Numbered from the stretch's first letter, positions 38,288-48,071 are shown. The stretch: 64,000 bases of DNA from an uncultured Muribaculaceae bacterium (GCA_910578095.1 CAJTOZ010000008.1:34160-98159); one strand, 5' to 3'. Notes: a model not told the origin generated them from the letters alone. Numbers and translations are program-made.

Positions 38288-38318
38288 CTACACACTACCT
38301 ATACCTACTACCTGAAAA

Positions 38319-39404
38319 ATGGAAACCTTGAAAAAAACACCCCTCCATGGCCGCCATATCGAAGCCGGAGCCAAAATGAGCCCCTTCGGCGGTTTCGATA
38401 TGCCCATCGAATATGAGGGTATCGTGGCCGAGCACGAGGCCGTGCGCTCTCGTGCCGGCGTCTTCGATGTGTCGCACATGGGCGAAGTGCTCGTGAGCGG
38501 TCCGGAAGCCGTGCGCTTCGTAAATTACATCTTCACAAACGATGTGCAGACGATGCCCGTAGGCAAGATATTGTATGGCATGATGCTCCATCCCGATGGC
38601 GGTACTATCGACGATTTGCTCGTATACCGTACGGCGGAGCAGGAATTCCTGCTTGTGATCAACGCCGCCAATATCGACAAGGATGTGGCATGGATAATGT
38701 CTCACGCGCAGGCTTTTAACGTACATGCCGTCAACTGTAGCGACCGTTGGGCCGAAATAGCCCTGCAGGGCCCGGATGCGGAAACCATAATGATGACCGT
38801 TCTGGGCATCGATGTGTCCGACCTTTCATTCTACACCTTCAAGTTTCTGGCCGACGGAACAATTGTGAGCCGCACCGGCTACACCGGGGAAGATGGGTTT
38901 GAATTGTACGGGACGGACGCACGCATCGATGCCATGTGGCAAACATTGCTCGCCGCCGGTGTGGCGCCATGCGGGCTGGGATGCCGCGACACATTGAGAT
39001 TCGAAGCCGGACTGCCACTGTACGGCGACGAACTGGCCGACGATATCACGCCGATAGAAGCCGGCCTCGGCATATTTGTGAAACTCGACAAACCGGACTT
39101 TATAGGAAAAGACGCTATCGCGCGTCAGAAAGCAGAGGGACCGACGCGCAAAATCATCGGGCTCGAGATCGAAGGACCGGCTATAGCACGCCATGGCTAT
39201 GAGGTGCTGGACGCCGACGGCAACCTTGTGGGCACTGTCACCACCGGCTACCGCTCCATCTCGCTCGGCCGCAACCTCGCCATGGCTCTCGTAGAAGCCT
39301 CGGTTGCTGCGCCAGGCACAGAACTGCAGGTGCGTGTGCGGCGCAAAGTTTTCCCCGCACGAGTGATAAAGAAACGTTTTTACACACCCAATTATAAGAA
39401 ATAA
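38319..39404 (+). CDS. gcvT: Glycine cleavage system T protein (aminomethyltransferase)
   Basis: 361 residues. It transfers the methylene group from aminomethyl-lipoyl-GcvH to tetrahydrofolate. Family blocks: the N-terminal [25 protein letters not shown] with the catalytic Asp, [18 protein letters not shown] sequence near residue 185, and [19 protein letters not shown] near residue 220. Length is standard. It lies between lplA and gcvH with short gaps. Confidence 0.97.
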   Translation: METLKKTPLHGRHIEAGAKMSPFGGFDMPIEYEGIVAEHEAVRSRAGVFDVSHMGEVLVSGPEAVRFVNYIFTNDVQTMPVGKILYGMMLHPDGGTIDDLLVYRTAEQEFLLVINAANIDKDVAWIMSHAQAFNVHAVNCSDRWAEIALQGPDAETIMMTVLGIDVSDLSFYTFKFLADGTIVSRTGYTGEDGFELYGTDARIDAMWQTLLAAGVAPCGLGCRDTLRFEAGLPLYGDELADDITPIEAGLGIFVKLDKPDFIGKDAIARQKAEGPTRKIIGLEIEGPAIARHGYEVLDADGNLVGTVTTGYRSISLGRNLAMALVEASVAAPGTELQVRVRRKVFPARVIKKRFYTPNYKK

Positions 39405-39412
39405 TCCACGCC

Positions 39413-39790
39413 ATGAACAACCTCTATTATCTCCCCACCCACGAATACATACGCGTCGATGGCAACAAAGGACGCATCGGAATCAGCGAATATGCCGCAC
39501 GCCAGCTCGGCAACGTAGTGTACGTAGACATGCCCGAAGTCGACGACGAGCTCAATGCCGGCGAGGAATTCGGAGCCATCGAGAGCGTGAAAGCCGCCAG
39601 CGACCTTTTCGCACCCGTCGATGGCGTAGTAACGGCCGTCAACGATGCTTTGACTGACAATCCCCGCCTCATCAGCGAGAACCCAATGAAGCAATGGATC
39701 ATAGAAGTGGAGATCGCCGACATGTCGCAACTCGACTCCCTGCTCTCTCCCGAGGCCTATGCCGAGCTCTGCGCCAACGATAAACACTGA
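39413..39790 (+). CDS. gcvH: Glycine cleavage system H protein
   Basis: 125-residue lipoyl carrier protein. The lipoylation site is the Lys in FGAIESVKAASDLF near residue 62, surrounded by the usual hammerhead fold (HEYIRVDGNKGRIGISEYA, then VDGVVTAVND). It shuttles intermediates between the P, T and L proteins. The start (MNNLYYLPTHEYIRV) is eight bases after gcvT. Confidence 0.98.
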   Translation: MNNLYYLPTHEYIRVDGNKGRIGISEYAARQLGNVVYVDMPEVDDELNAGEEFGAIESVKAASDLFAPVDGVVTAVNDALTDNPRLISENPMKQWIIEVEIADMSQLDSLLSPEAYAELCANDKH

Positions 39791-39794
39791 CACT

Positions 39795-41144
39795 ATGCTC
39801 CACCCCCATCCGTACTTCCCGTACACGCAGGAGGATGTGGATGCCATGCTCGCCGGATGCGGCGCGCACGACATCGACGAGCTCTATGCAGATGTGCCAC
39901 CCCAACTGCGCCTGAAAGCGCCCTACTCTCTGCCACAGGCAATGAGCGAGCCCGAACTGCGTGAATATTTCAACAATCTCGATTCAGAGAACCGTCCGCT
40001 CAAGTGCTTTGCCGGAGGCGGAGTGTACCACCACGCCACTCCCGCCGCAGTGGAAAGCATACTGTCCCGGTCGGAATTCCTTACCGCCTACACACCATAC
40101 CAGCCGGAAGTGTCGCAGGGCACCCTGCAATACATTTTCGAATATCAGTCCATGATGTGCGAACTCACGGGCCTTGATGTAAGCAATGCATCGCTGTACG
40201 ACGGCTCCACCGCCACAGCCGAGGCCATGCTGATGTGCGTGGCGGCCGCAAGGCGCCGCAAGCGCGTACTCATTTCGGCCACAGTGGCCCCGGACGTGGC
40301 ACAGGTGTGCTCCACCTACGCCCGGTGGCATGGCATCGCACTTGATGTCATACCCGAGCGCGACGGCATCACCTGCCGCGAATCGCTTCGTGAGATGCTC
40401 GGAGCCGGTGATGTGGCCGGCGTCATAATGGCACAGCCCAACTATTATGGCATCGTCGAGGATATGGCCGGCGTGGCCGATGAGGTACACGCGGCGAAAG
40501 CCCTCCTGGCCATGAATTGCGTGGCCTCCACGCTGGCCGTACTGCGCACACCGGGCGAATGGGGCGCCGATATAGCCGTAGGCGACGCACAATCTCTCGG
40601 CATGCCCATGAACTACGGCGGCCCATATCTCGGCTACATGTGCACCACTCGCTCATTGATGCGCAAGATGCCGGGCCGAATAGTAGGAGCCACCACCGAT
40701 GCCTCGGGCCAACGTGTGTTCGTGCTCACCCTTCAGGCCCGCGAGCAGCATATTCGCCGCGACAAGGCCACAAGCAACATTTGCTCCAATCAAGGCATCA
40801 TGGCTCTGCATGTGGCCGCCTACCTGTCGCTGCTGGGCGCCGCGGGACTAAGGGAAATAAACGAAGCGGGATGCGCAGGAATGCACCGCCTTGCCGAGAT
40901 GCTCGCCGCCACCGGACGCCTCACTCCCGCCTACCCCGGCCGTCCCTACCTCAATGAGGTGCTGCTGCGCGTGGCCCCGGGCCTTACCGCACGCGGCATC
41001 ATCGATGCGGCTGCAGCCCATGGAGTGCTGGCCGGCATTGAAGTAGCTCCGGATCTTTTGCTGGTGGCATGCACAGAGATGCAATCGCAAGCCGATATCG
41101 ACCGCTATGTCCAACTCGTCAAATCTCTGCCCCTCCATGAATAG
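39795..41144 (+). CDS. gcvPA: Glycine dehydrogenase (decarboxylating) subunit 1
   Basis: 449 residues from the ATG at 39795 (MLHPHPYFPYTQEDVDAML); the open frame begins earlier inside gcvH. It is the N-terminal half of the P protein, encoded separately as in many Bacteroidetes and Firmicutes. Recognisable blocks are FAGGGVYHHATPAAV, TPYQPEVSQGTLQYIFEYQSMMCELTGLDVSNASLYDG and TATAEAML. It lacks the PLP lysine, which is in the partner subunit. Confidence 0.96.
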   Translation: MLHPHPYFPYTQEDVDAMLAGCGAHDIDELYADVPPQLRLKAPYSLPQAMSEPELREYFNNLDSENRPLKCFAGGGVYHHATPAAVESILSRSEFLTAYTPYQPEVSQGTLQYIFEYQSMMCELTGLDVSNASLYDGSTATAEAMLMCVAAARRRKRVLISATVAPDVAQVCSTYARWHGIALDVIPERDGITCRESLREMLGAGDVAGVIMAQPNYYGIVEDMAGVADEVHAAKALLAMNCVASTLAVLRTPGEWGADIAVGDAQSLGMPMNYGGPYLGYMCTTRSLMRKMPGRIVGATTDASGQRVFVLTLQAREQHIRRDKATSNICSNQGIMALHVAAYLSLLGAAGLREINEAGCAGMHRLAEMLAATGRLTPAYPGRPYLNEVLLRVAPGLTARGIIDAAAAHGVLAGIEVAPDLLLVACTEMQSQADIDRYVQLVKSLPLHE

Positions 41145-42609
41145 AACCCTATACAACCATCTGATCCGCGACTATTCTCGCGAGGGACGCCGCGGTTTCA
41201 ACGTGCCCCGTCGCGAGGGCATGGAAAACGCCGTAAAACAAGCCTTACCACAGACACTTCTGCGGAAGCAGGCCCCTGAACTCCCGCAGGTGGACGAGCC
41301 CACGGCTGTGCGCCACTACACCAATATGAGCACCAACAATTTCGGAGTGGACACCGGCTTCTATCCCTTGGGGTCCTGCACGATGAAGTACAATCCGAAA
41401 ATCAATGAGGCCATGGCGGCATCGCCTGTAATCGCACGCTTGCATCCGGCCCAACCATTTGCAAGCGTGCAGGGCGCACTCCGCCTGTACTGGGAGCTGC
41501 AGCGCGCACTGTCCGAGATTGGCGGTATGGCCGAATTCACTCTCAACCCGTATGCCGGCGCCCACGGTGAGCTCACCGGCCTGATGGTGATACGAGCCTA
41601 CCACGCCGGGCGCGATGATTTCGGACGCACCAAAGTGATAGTGCCGGACTCCGCCCACGGCACCAACCCGGCAAGTGCCGCGGTGGCAGGGCTGGAGGTA
41701 GTGGAGGTGCGCAGCCGTGCCGATGGCACCGTCGACATCGATGATCTTCGCGGCAAGCTTGACGACAGTATCGCGGCTGTCATGCTCACCAACCCCAACA
41801 CAACAGGGATGTTTGAACGCGACATTCCTGCGATCGCGGAAGCTGTGCATGCTGCCGGCGCGCTCCTGTACTACGACGGAGCCAATCTGAATCCGATGCT
41901 CGGTGTGGCCCGGCCAGGCGATATGGGCTTCGACGTAATGCACATCAACCTGCACAAAACATTCTCGACACCACATGGCGGCGGCGGCCCGGGAGCGGGA
42001 CCGGTAGGAGTGCGCGCCGGTCTGGAAGACTATCTGCCGGCACCGCGGGTGGTACGCCACAACGACGGTACATTTGGCGTAGATTGCAATCCCGACGACG
42101 CACTCGGACGTATCAGCCAATGGCTGGGCAATTACACAGTACTGCGCCGCGCTTTGGCCTACATCCTATCCCTCGGCGCCGATGGCATTGCACAGGTGGG
42201 TCCTCTGGCCACGTTGGCAGCAAATTATGTCATGAACGCACTGTCCGATCTCTACGCACTACCAATTCCAGGGCCTTGCAAGCACGAATTCGTGTTCGAT
42301 GGTCTGCGCGACAAGTCGTCAGGAGTGACAACACTGCATGTGGCCAAACGCCTTCTTGACTTCGGCTTCCACGCACCAACGATCTATTTTCCGCTGCTTT
42401 TTCACGAATCGCTGATGATAGAGCCCACCGAAACCGAGAGCCGCGACACACTGGACGCATTCATCGATGCCATGCGACGTATAGCCGATGAAGCAGCCAC
42501 ACAGCCCGAACAGCTGAAAATGGCACCACACCACACACCAATGGCCCACCCCGATGAAACAGAGGCGGCCATGCATCCGATTCTCACATGGAAAGATCTG
42601 ACATCTTGA
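41137..42609 (+). CDS. gcvPB: Glycine dehydrogenase (decarboxylating) subunit 2
   Basis: 490 residues from the ATG at 41137 (MNRTLYNHLIRDYSREGRR), overlapping gcvPA by eight bases. The PLP-binding lysine is in NLHKTFSTPHGGGGPGAG near residue 275. Other blocks are GSCTMKYNPK, NPYAGAHGELTG and HGTNPASA. With GcvPA it forms the PLP-dependent decarboxylase that loads the aminomethyl group on the H protein. Confidence 0.97.
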   Translation: MNRTLYNHLIRDYSREGRRGFNVPRREGMENAVKQALPQTLLRKQAPELPQVDEPTAVRHYTNMSTNNFGVDTGFYPLGSCTMKYNPKINEAMAASPVIARLHPAQPFASVQGALRLYWELQRALSEIGGMAEFTLNPYAGAHGELTGLMVIRAYHAGRDDFGRTKVIVPDSAHGTNPASAAVAGLEVVEVRSRADGTVDIDDLRGKLDDSIAAVMLTNPNTTGMFERDIPAIAEAVHAAGALLYYDGANLNPMLGVARPGDMGFDVMHINLHKTFSTPHGGGGPGAGPVGVRAGLEDYLPAPRVVRHNDGTFGVDCNPDDALGRISQWLGNYTVLRRALAYILSLGADGIAQVGPLATLAANYVMNALSDLYALPIPGPCKHEFVFDGLRDKSSGVTTLHVAKRLLDFGFHAPTIYFPLLFHESLMIEPTETESRDTLDAFIDAMRRIADEAATQPEQLKMAPHHTPMAHPDETEAAMHPILTWKDLTS

Positions 42610-43916
42610 TAATAGGTGGCGGCCCGGGCGGCTATGAGATAGCCGCCCGCAAGGCCGCGGAAGGTTGCAGCGTAACCCTCATTGAGCAAAGCGATCTCGG
42701 CGGCACGTGCCTCAACCGCGGGTGCATACCCACCAAGTGTCTTTGCGCCACGGCCCGAACGGCGCTTGAGATTCGCGAAGCCGCAAAATTCGGAATCGAC
42801 ACCGGAGAAGTGAGCGTGGACCACGCACGTGCCAAGGCTCGAATGCACGGCATCGTCGACGGTCTGCGCAACGATGTGACGCAGGCTCTGAGAATGGTGA
42901 AGGTGGTGAAGGCTACCGCGCGCATACTGCCCGACGGCACCATTGAGGCCGGCGGAGAACTGTACGCTGCCGACAAGGTGCTCATTGCCACCGGATCCGC
43001 CCCGGCACGCCTGCGCGTGGAAGGCGCGGAACTGGCCATCACAAGCGACGAGCTCCTGAGCGAAGGCGCCACGCTCCCGGCATCTGTTGTCATAATAGGC
43101 GGAGGGGTGATAGGCATCGAATTCGCAAGCATACTCAACGCACTCGGGACAGAAGTCACCGTGGTGGAGTTCTGCCGTGAGATATTGCCGCAATTCGATC
43201 CGGATGTGGCCAAACGATTGCGGCTCGCTCTGCAAGGCCGAGGTGTCAGATTCGCCACGGGTGCTTCGGTAAAATCCATTCGCGCCGGTATGGAGGTGGT
43301 GTACGACACCCGACGCGGCGAGGCAACCGCTACTGCAGAAACTGTGCTGATGGCCACAGGCAGGCGCCCGATTGTGCCGGACGGCACCGCGGAAGCAGGA
43401 ATAACGCTCTCAGAGCACGGATTCATAGAAGTGGACGAGCGGATGCGCACTTCCCGCGAAGGATTCTACGCGGCTGGCGATGTCACAGGCATCTGCATGC
43501 TTGCCCATGCGGCATCAGCCCAGGCTGAGATAGCTTTAAGCGACAATGCTGAAATAGATTTAGACATAATCCCCTCCGCGGTGTTCAGCACTCCCGAAGC
43601 CGCCATGGTGGGGCTTACAGCCGACAGGTGTGCCGCGATAGGACTCGAGCATGCGGTGGGACGATGCAATTACGCATCAAACGGCAAAGCTCTCGCCGAT
43701 GGCGCGACCGGGCTCGTAAAAATTGTATATAATCCCCGCACACGCCTCATCCTGGGCGTACATGTGCTGGGCGAGCATGCCTCGGATATTGTTGCGGAAG
43801 CGGCAGCCCTCATGTACGGAATGGTGAGTGTCGACGATCTGGCCTCAGGCCTTATCCATTCCCACCCCACTTTATCGGAACTGCTTCAGACAGCAGCACG
43901 AAACGCCACCGTATAA
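42588..43916 (+). CDS. lpdA: Dihydrolipoyl dehydrogenase (L protein)
   Basis: 442-residue FAD/NAD oxidoreductase. The FAD-binding GGGPGGYEIA is at the N-terminus, the redox disulfide in GGTCLNRGCIPTK near residue 38, the NAD site GGGVIGIEFASIL near residue 170, and the C-terminal His-Glu dyad in SHPTLSEL. The start lies 22 bases inside gcvPB. It reoxidises the dihydrolipoyl group on GcvH, so the operon 37328-43916 encodes a complete glycine cleavage system plus lipoylation. Confidence 0.95.
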   Translation: MERSDILIIGGGPGGYEIAARKAAEGCSVTLIEQSDLGGTCLNRGCIPTKCLCATARTALEIREAAKFGIDTGEVSVDHARAKARMHGIVDGLRNDVTQALRMVKVVKATARILPDGTIEAGGELYAADKVLIATGSAPARLRVEGAELAITSDELLSEGATLPASVVIIGGGVIGIEFASILNALGTEVTVVEFCREILPQFDPDVAKRLRLALQGRGVRFATGASVKSIRAGMEVVYDTRRGEATATAETVLMATGRRPIVPDGTAEAGITLSEHGFIEVDERMRTSREGFYAAGDVTGICMLAHAASAQAEIALSDNAEIDLDIIPSAVFSTPEAAMVGLTADRCAAIGLEHAVGRCNYASNGKALADGATGLVKIVYNPRTRLILGVHVLGEHASDIVAEAAALMYGMVSVDDLASGLIHSHPTLSELLQTAARNATV

Positions 43917-43930
43917 ACGCTCCGTGGCCC

Positions 43931-45259
43931 TCATCGGAGCCGCAATTCCACATACCCTTTGCTGCGTCGGCCCACATTATAGTGGGCCGACGTGCGCACT
44001 CCGGCCACCCACATTATGCAGTCGTTGCGTGTGAGAAGCCACACGGCACGCTTCTGGGCCGGCGTCATTTTCGCATCGGAGAAAAGATCGCTCACAAGGC
44101 GCGTGCCTTTCATCCCGAAAGGCTGTATGCGGTCGCCGCGGCGCCAGTGGCGCAGCGTCCAACGGGCATCGCCTTCGAGTGCCGCCGCATCCATATAAAG
44201 CACACTCGGCGAGGCCTCGGGACGGAACCCGTCCACGCTCCCGTGATGGCTCACAGATATCTCCACCGGGTGCGATATGCCGGATGCTAGACTTATCTCC
44301 ACTTCCTCATCTTCCCTTTCTGCCGATGAGAATGAAAGCACGCCACGGCTAAGTTCGGCCGTCAAAGCGCCGGAAGGCGATGGGAATATCACTCCGGAAC
44401 GCATCGGTCCGGAAAGGATGTTGTCCACTTGCGTCATCGTGAATCCCTCGGGGCGCATGAGCTCAAACAGCAGCATACGCGCATTGGGCTCGGACGCCAG
44501 ATCACCTACGGCAATCGTGCCTTCCCGTGGCGAGCCATAGCGAGTCGCACAGGCTTCCACAGCAGCATCAAGCACTCTTTTTGCATCCTGCAGCATTCCC
44601 ATAGTGCGCTCCACCCCCTCAAGCGCGCCCGGCAGCAGTTCGCCGAAAAGCGGCAACAGACGATTGCGCAGACGGTTGCGCAGATAATCATCAGAAGCAT
44701 TGCTGCTATCCGTCACATACTCCAGACCTTGCTCCCGCAGATAGGCCTCTATCTGGGCGCGTGTACAGCCGAGAAGCGGACGCACCACATTGCCCCGTCT
44801 GTAATCCATGCCCGTCAGGCCGGCTATGCCTGTGCCACGCGCCAGATTAAGGAAAAACGTCTCCACATTGTCCTCCCGGTGGTGGCCCACTGCCACATCG
44901 GCCGCACGCAAGGTGGTCAGCAGTTCCTCAAACCAGTCGTACCGCAGGCGGCGGCAGGCCATCTCTACGCTTTCGCCGGTAGCAGCCATGGCCGCACCCA
45001 CGTTGAAGTCTTTCACACACAGATCCACCCCGATTTTTTCTGTGACGGTCTCGGCGAAACGCATGTCGCGCAAACTTTCCGCTCCACGCAGATGAAAATT
45101 GCAATGAGCTGCCACACAATCATATCCCTCGCCAACGAGCGCAGAAAGAAGCGCCACTGAATCGGCGCCGCCACTCAAGGCCACTACAATGGGAGCACGT
45201 TTGTCGAGGCACAGATCCCGCTTCAGGGTGCGCCGTAATGTATGTATGAGCGATTCCAT
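43931..45259 (-). CDS. tilS: tRNA(Ile)-lysidine synthase
   Basis: 442 residues from the ATG at 45259 (MESLIHTLRRTLKRDL); a TTG start at 45274 is possible but would sit in the promoter. The PP-loop SGGADSVALLSAL is near residue 28, HREDNVETFFLNLARGTG near residue 130, and the C-terminal TilS domain near 360-442 (WTLRHWRRGDRIQPFG). It makes lysidine at C34 of tRNA-Ile(CAU). It is convergent with lpdA (14 bases between stops) and divergent from pheS. Confidence 0.95.
   Translation of the reverse strand: MESLIHTLRRTLKRDLCLDKRAPIVVALSGGADSVALLSALVGEGYDCVAAHCNFHLRGAESLRDMRFAETVTEKIGVDLCVKDFNVGAAMAATGESVEMACRRLRYDWFEELLTTLRAADVAVGHHREDNVETFFLNLARGTGIAGLTGMDYRRGNVVRPLLGCTRAQIEAYLREQGLEYVTDSSNASDDYLRNRLRNRLLPLFGELLPGALEGVERTMGMLQDAKRVLDAAVEACATRYGSPREGTIAVGDLASEPNARMLLFELMRPEGFTMTQVDNILSGPMRSGVIFPSPSGALTAELSRGVLSFSSAEREDEEVEISLASGISHPVEISVSHHGSVDGFRPEASPSVLYMDAAALEGDARWTLRHWRRGDRIQPFGMKGTRLVSDLFSDAKMTPAQKRAVWLLTRNDCIMWVAGVRTSAHYNVGRRSKGYVELRLR
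43965..43992. repeat. Perfect inverted repeat inside the tilS 3' end
   Basis: CGTCGGCCCAC (43965-43975) and GTGGGCCGACG (43982-43992) flank a six-base loop. It lies within the last codons of tilS and about 50 bases past the convergent lpdA stop, so it may terminate lpdA transcription. Its core GTCGGCCCAC also occurs in the terminator at 15989-16000. Confidence 0.55.
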
Positions 45260-45263
45260 GTCA

Positions 45264-45298
45264 CAAAAGTACAATTTTTATTCACCTTATTCGCCAAA
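45264..45298 (-). promoter_or_regulatory. Promoter for tilS
   Basis: On the minus strand TTTG (45298-45295), a 23-base spacer and TACTTTTG (45271-45264). The -7 element ends only five bases before the tilS ATG, so the transcript would be almost leaderless. Confidence 0.55.
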
Positions 45299-45305
45299 AA
45301 TTATG

Positions 45306-45313
45306 TACTTTTG
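45306..45313 (+). promoter_or_regulatory. -7 promoter element for pheS
   Basis: TACTTTTG fits TAnnTTTG, 33 bases before the pheS start. A -33 element was not found at the usual distance. Confidence 0.5.
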
Positions 45314-45345
45314 CAAGTAAATTTGAAAACACTACCCTCTACGGC

Positions 45346-46371
45346 ATGTTAGATAAGATTAAAGCACTGCACACGCAAATAGAAGCAGCCGTCGCAGCCA
45401 CCGCCGATGAAGCGGAAGCCCTGCGCATAAAATATCTCAGCAAAAAAGGCGAGATCTCGCAACTGATGGCGGATTTCAGAAATGTTCCGGCCGATCAGAA
45501 ACGTGAGATAGGTCAGGCCATAAACGAGCTCAAGAATTTTGCTACCGAGCGCATAAACAGCCTCCGCGACGAGGCCATAGCAGCTTCGGCAGGGGCGGCA
45601 GCCGCCGCGCTTGACCTGACGCGTACGCCCGCTCCGTCGCCCATGGGCACACGCCATCCGCTGTCGCTCGTTCGCGAGGAGATCACATCCATCTTCCGCC
45701 GCCTCGGTTTCAATATAGCCGACGGCCCCGAAATAGAAGACGACTGGCATGTGTTCTCGGCCCTCAATTTCGCCGAAGACCACCCGGCACGCGACATGCA
45801 GGACACGTTCTTCATCAACGCATCGCCCGAGGTGGTGCTCCGCACCCACACATCGTCGGTGCAGACCCGCATCATGGAACACACGCAGCCGCCCATCCGC
45901 ATCATCTGTCCTGGACGCGTGTACCGCAACGAAGCCATTTCCGCGCGCGCCCACTGCTTCTTCCATCAGGTGGAGGCGCTGTACGTCGACCGCGACGTCA
46001 CATTTGCCGATCTGCGCCAGACTCTGCTCTACTTCGCGCAGGAGATGTTCGGCCCCGAGACCAAGATACGCTTGCGCCCCAGCTACTTCCCCTTCACCGA
46101 ACCCTCGGCCGAGATGGACATCAGTTGCAACCTTTGCGGAGGTAAAGGTTGCTCTTTCTGCAAGCACACCGGATGGGTGGAGATCCTGGGTTGTGGCATG
46201 GTCGATCCCAATGTGCTGCGTTCGTGCGGCATAGACCCGGATGTGTACTCCGGCTTCGCATTAGGCATGGGCGTGGAACGCATCGCCAACCTCAAATACC
46301 GCGTCAACGACCTGCGCCTCTTCTCAGAGAACGATGTGCGCTTCCTCGATGAATTCGCGGCAGCCCGCTGA
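45346..46371 (+). CDS. pheS: Phenylalanyl-tRNA synthetase alpha subunit
   Basis: 341 residues. An N-terminal coiled coil (about 1-85) precedes the class II catalytic domain. Motif 2 is near residue 203 (HCFFHQVEALYVDRDVTF), and motif 3 GLGMGVERIANLKY-like sequence is near residue 305. A Cys-rich insertion CNLCGGKGCSFCKHTGW is typical of many bacterial PheS proteins. The beta subunit (pheT) is not in the window. The TGA overlaps the nth start (TGATG). Confidence 0.97.
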   Translation: MLDKIKALHTQIEAAVAATADEAEALRIKYLSKKGEISQLMADFRNVPADQKREIGQAINELKNFATERINSLRDEAIAASAGAAAAALDLTRTPAPSPMGTRHPLSLVREEITSIFRRLGFNIADGPEIEDDWHVFSALNFAEDHPARDMQDTFFINASPEVVLRTHTSSVQTRIMEHTQPPIRIICPGRVYRNEAISARAHCFFHQVEALYVDRDVTFADLRQTLLYFAQEMFGPETKIRLRPSYFPFTEPSAEMDISCNLCGGKGCSFCKHTGWVEILGCGMVDPNVLRSCGIDPDVYSGFALGMGVERIANLKYRVNDLRLFSENDVRFLDEFAAAR

Positions 46372-47009
46372 TGACCCTCAAGCAACGCTTCGACGAGGCC
46401 TTGCGCTACTTCCAGGAAGTAATGCCTGCGCCTGAGACAGAACTGCATTATGCCGATCCGTTCCAGCTGCTCGTAGCAGTGATTCTGTCGGCACAATGCA
46501 CCGATAAACGCGTCAACATCGTCACCCCCGCGCTCTTCGCCGCCTACCCCACGCCGCAAGCTATGGCGCAGGCATCGCCAGAAGATATTCTGAAATATAT
46601 ATCGTCTATCTCCTACCCCAACAACAAGGCTAAGGCTCTCGCCGGGATGGCACGCCGGCTCGTCGAAGATTTCGACGGCCGCGTACCCGACACCGCCGAT
46701 GAGCTTCAAAGCCTGCCGGGCGTAGGACGCAAGACGGCCAATGTAATACTGTCAGTGGTATTCGACCGGCCCGCAATGGCTGTAGACACCCACGTGTTCC
46801 GGGTTGCGGAACGCATAGGCCTCACCACAGGCAGCACATCGCCCCTCGCCACAGAGCGCGCGCTCGTGAGCCACATTCCACAACACCTCATAGCCAAGGC
46901 ACACCATTGGCTCATCCTGCATGGACGGTACACATGCAAAGCACGGAAACCGCTATGCGACACTTGCGGTCTCGCACCAGCCTGCCGCTACTACCAACAG
47001 AACCAGTAA
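46371..47009 (+). CDS. nth: Endonuclease III (DNA glycosylase/AP lyase)
   Basis: 212 residues. The helix-hairpin-helix LPGVGRKTANVIL carries the catalytic Lys, VDTHVFR the catalytic Asp, and the C-terminus binds a [4Fe-4S] cluster with the C-X6-C-X2-C-X5-C pattern starting at CKARKPLC. It removes oxidised pyrimidines from DNA in base-excision repair. It overlaps both neighbours at TGATG and TAATG junctions. Confidence 0.96.
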   Translation: MTLKQRFDEALRYFQEVMPAPETELHYADPFQLLVAVILSAQCTDKRVNIVTPALFAAYPTPQAMAQASPEDILKYISSISYPNNKAKALAGMARRLVEDFDGRVPDTADELQSLPGVGRKTANVILSVVFDRPAMAVDTHVFRVAERIGLTTGSTSPLATERALVSHIPQHLIAKAHHWLILHGRYTCKARKPLCDTCGLAPACRYYQQNQ

Positions 47010-47656
47010 TGGACGAACTATTCATCAATATAATAGAAATACTCGGGACTGCTGCATTCGCCATCTCGGGAATCCGCCTCGCTGCGGCCAAGCGCTTCGA
47101 CTGGTTCGGCGCCTACGTGGTCGGACTTGTGACCGCCATCGGCGGAGGCACGCTCCGCGATGTGCTCCTCGACCTGCCGGTGTTCTGGATGCTCTCGTCG
47201 GTCTATCTCGTGGTCACGTTCATATCCCTCGTTGCCGTGATTATATTCCGCCAGGCCCTCGTAAAGGGAATGCGCACACTGTTTCTGTTTGATGCCATAG
47301 GGCTCGCATTGTTTGTGGTGGTGGGAGTGCAGCGCACCATCGCCGCCGGGCTCCCCATGTGGGTGGCCATCGTGATGGGCACTATCACTGGCAGTTTCGG
47401 AGGTATCATACGCGACATTCTCATCAACGAACAGCCGCTGTTTTTCCGCAAGGACATCTATGCCACGGCGTGCCTTGCAGGCGGTGTGGTGTACTGGCTT
47501 CTCACTCTCACAGGCTGGCCCGACATTGTGCCACAACTGGCATGCGCCACTGCCGTTATCGGGCTGCGCATAGCAGCCGTGCACTATGGTTGGGCGCTCC
47601 CGATACTGCAGGTTGACTCCGATCTGATCCCCGACGACTATCACGATGAAAAATAG
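47009..47656 (+). CDS. TRIC/UPF0126-family membrane protein (glycine transporter domain)
   Basis: 215 residues from the ATG at 47009; the earlier open frame belongs to nth. Two inverted repeats of three membrane segments each are visible, with the paired family motifs VTAIGGGTLRDVLLD near residue 45 and TGSFGGIIRDIL near residue 130. The family (PF03458) includes prokaryotic TRIC channels that pass monovalent cations. Any link to glycine is only through the domain name. It overlaps the GtrA-like gene by 11 bases. Confidence 0.88.
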   Translation: MDELFINIIEILGTAAFAISGIRLAAAKRFDWFGAYVVGLVTAIGGGTLRDVLLDLPVFWMLSSVYLVVTFISLVAVIIFRQALVKGMRTLFLFDAIGLALFVVVGVQRTIAAGLPMWVAIVMGTITGSFGGIIRDILINEQPLFFRKDIYATACLAGGVVYWLLTLTGWPDIVPQLACATAVIGLRIAAVHYGWALPILQVDSDLIPDDYHDEK

Positions 47657-48071
47657 AAATCAGATAGCGCAGTTCATCAAATATTGCATAGTGGGGGTAA
47701 TGAATACAGCCATCACCCTCGGCGTGATATTCTTATGCAAATCCGTGTGCGGCATCAATCCCTACGTGTCCAACGCCATCGGCTATATATGCGGGCTCAT
47801 CAATTCATTCCTATGGAACAAGCAATGGGTGTTCCGCTCCGGAAGCGCCTACTGCGGGGAAGCAATGCGCTTTGCGGCCGGTTTCGGCCTGTGCTTCGCC
47901 ATACAGTTCGCTGTAGTATGGGGACTGTCGAGCGGTCCTTTCGGAGAAACGGAGTTCCCGATCGGGCGCTTCGTGATATCTGGCTACGGAATAGCCACAC
48001 TCATCGGCAGCATAGTCTACACTGTGTGCAATTTCACCTACAACAAGCTGTTCACATTCAGAAAAGGCTGA
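47646..48071 (+). CDS. GtrA-family membrane protein
   Basis: 141 residues with four hydrophobic segments (about 10-30, 40-58, 75-95, 110-130). The N-terminal FIKYCIVGVMNTAITLGVIF and NFTYNKLFTFRK at the end are the family hallmarks. GtrA proteins are thought to flip or help transfer lipid-linked sugars. The gene overlaps the preceding TRIC-like gene and runs 14 bases into the convergent 83-residue protein gene. Confidence 0.88.
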   Translation: MKNRNQIAQFIKYCIVGVMNTAITLGVIFLCKSVCGINPYVSNAIGYICGLINSFLWNKQWVFRSGSAYCGEAMRFAAGFGLCFAIQFAVVWGLSSGPFGETEFPIGRFVISGYGIATLIGSIVYTVCNFTYNKLFTFRKG

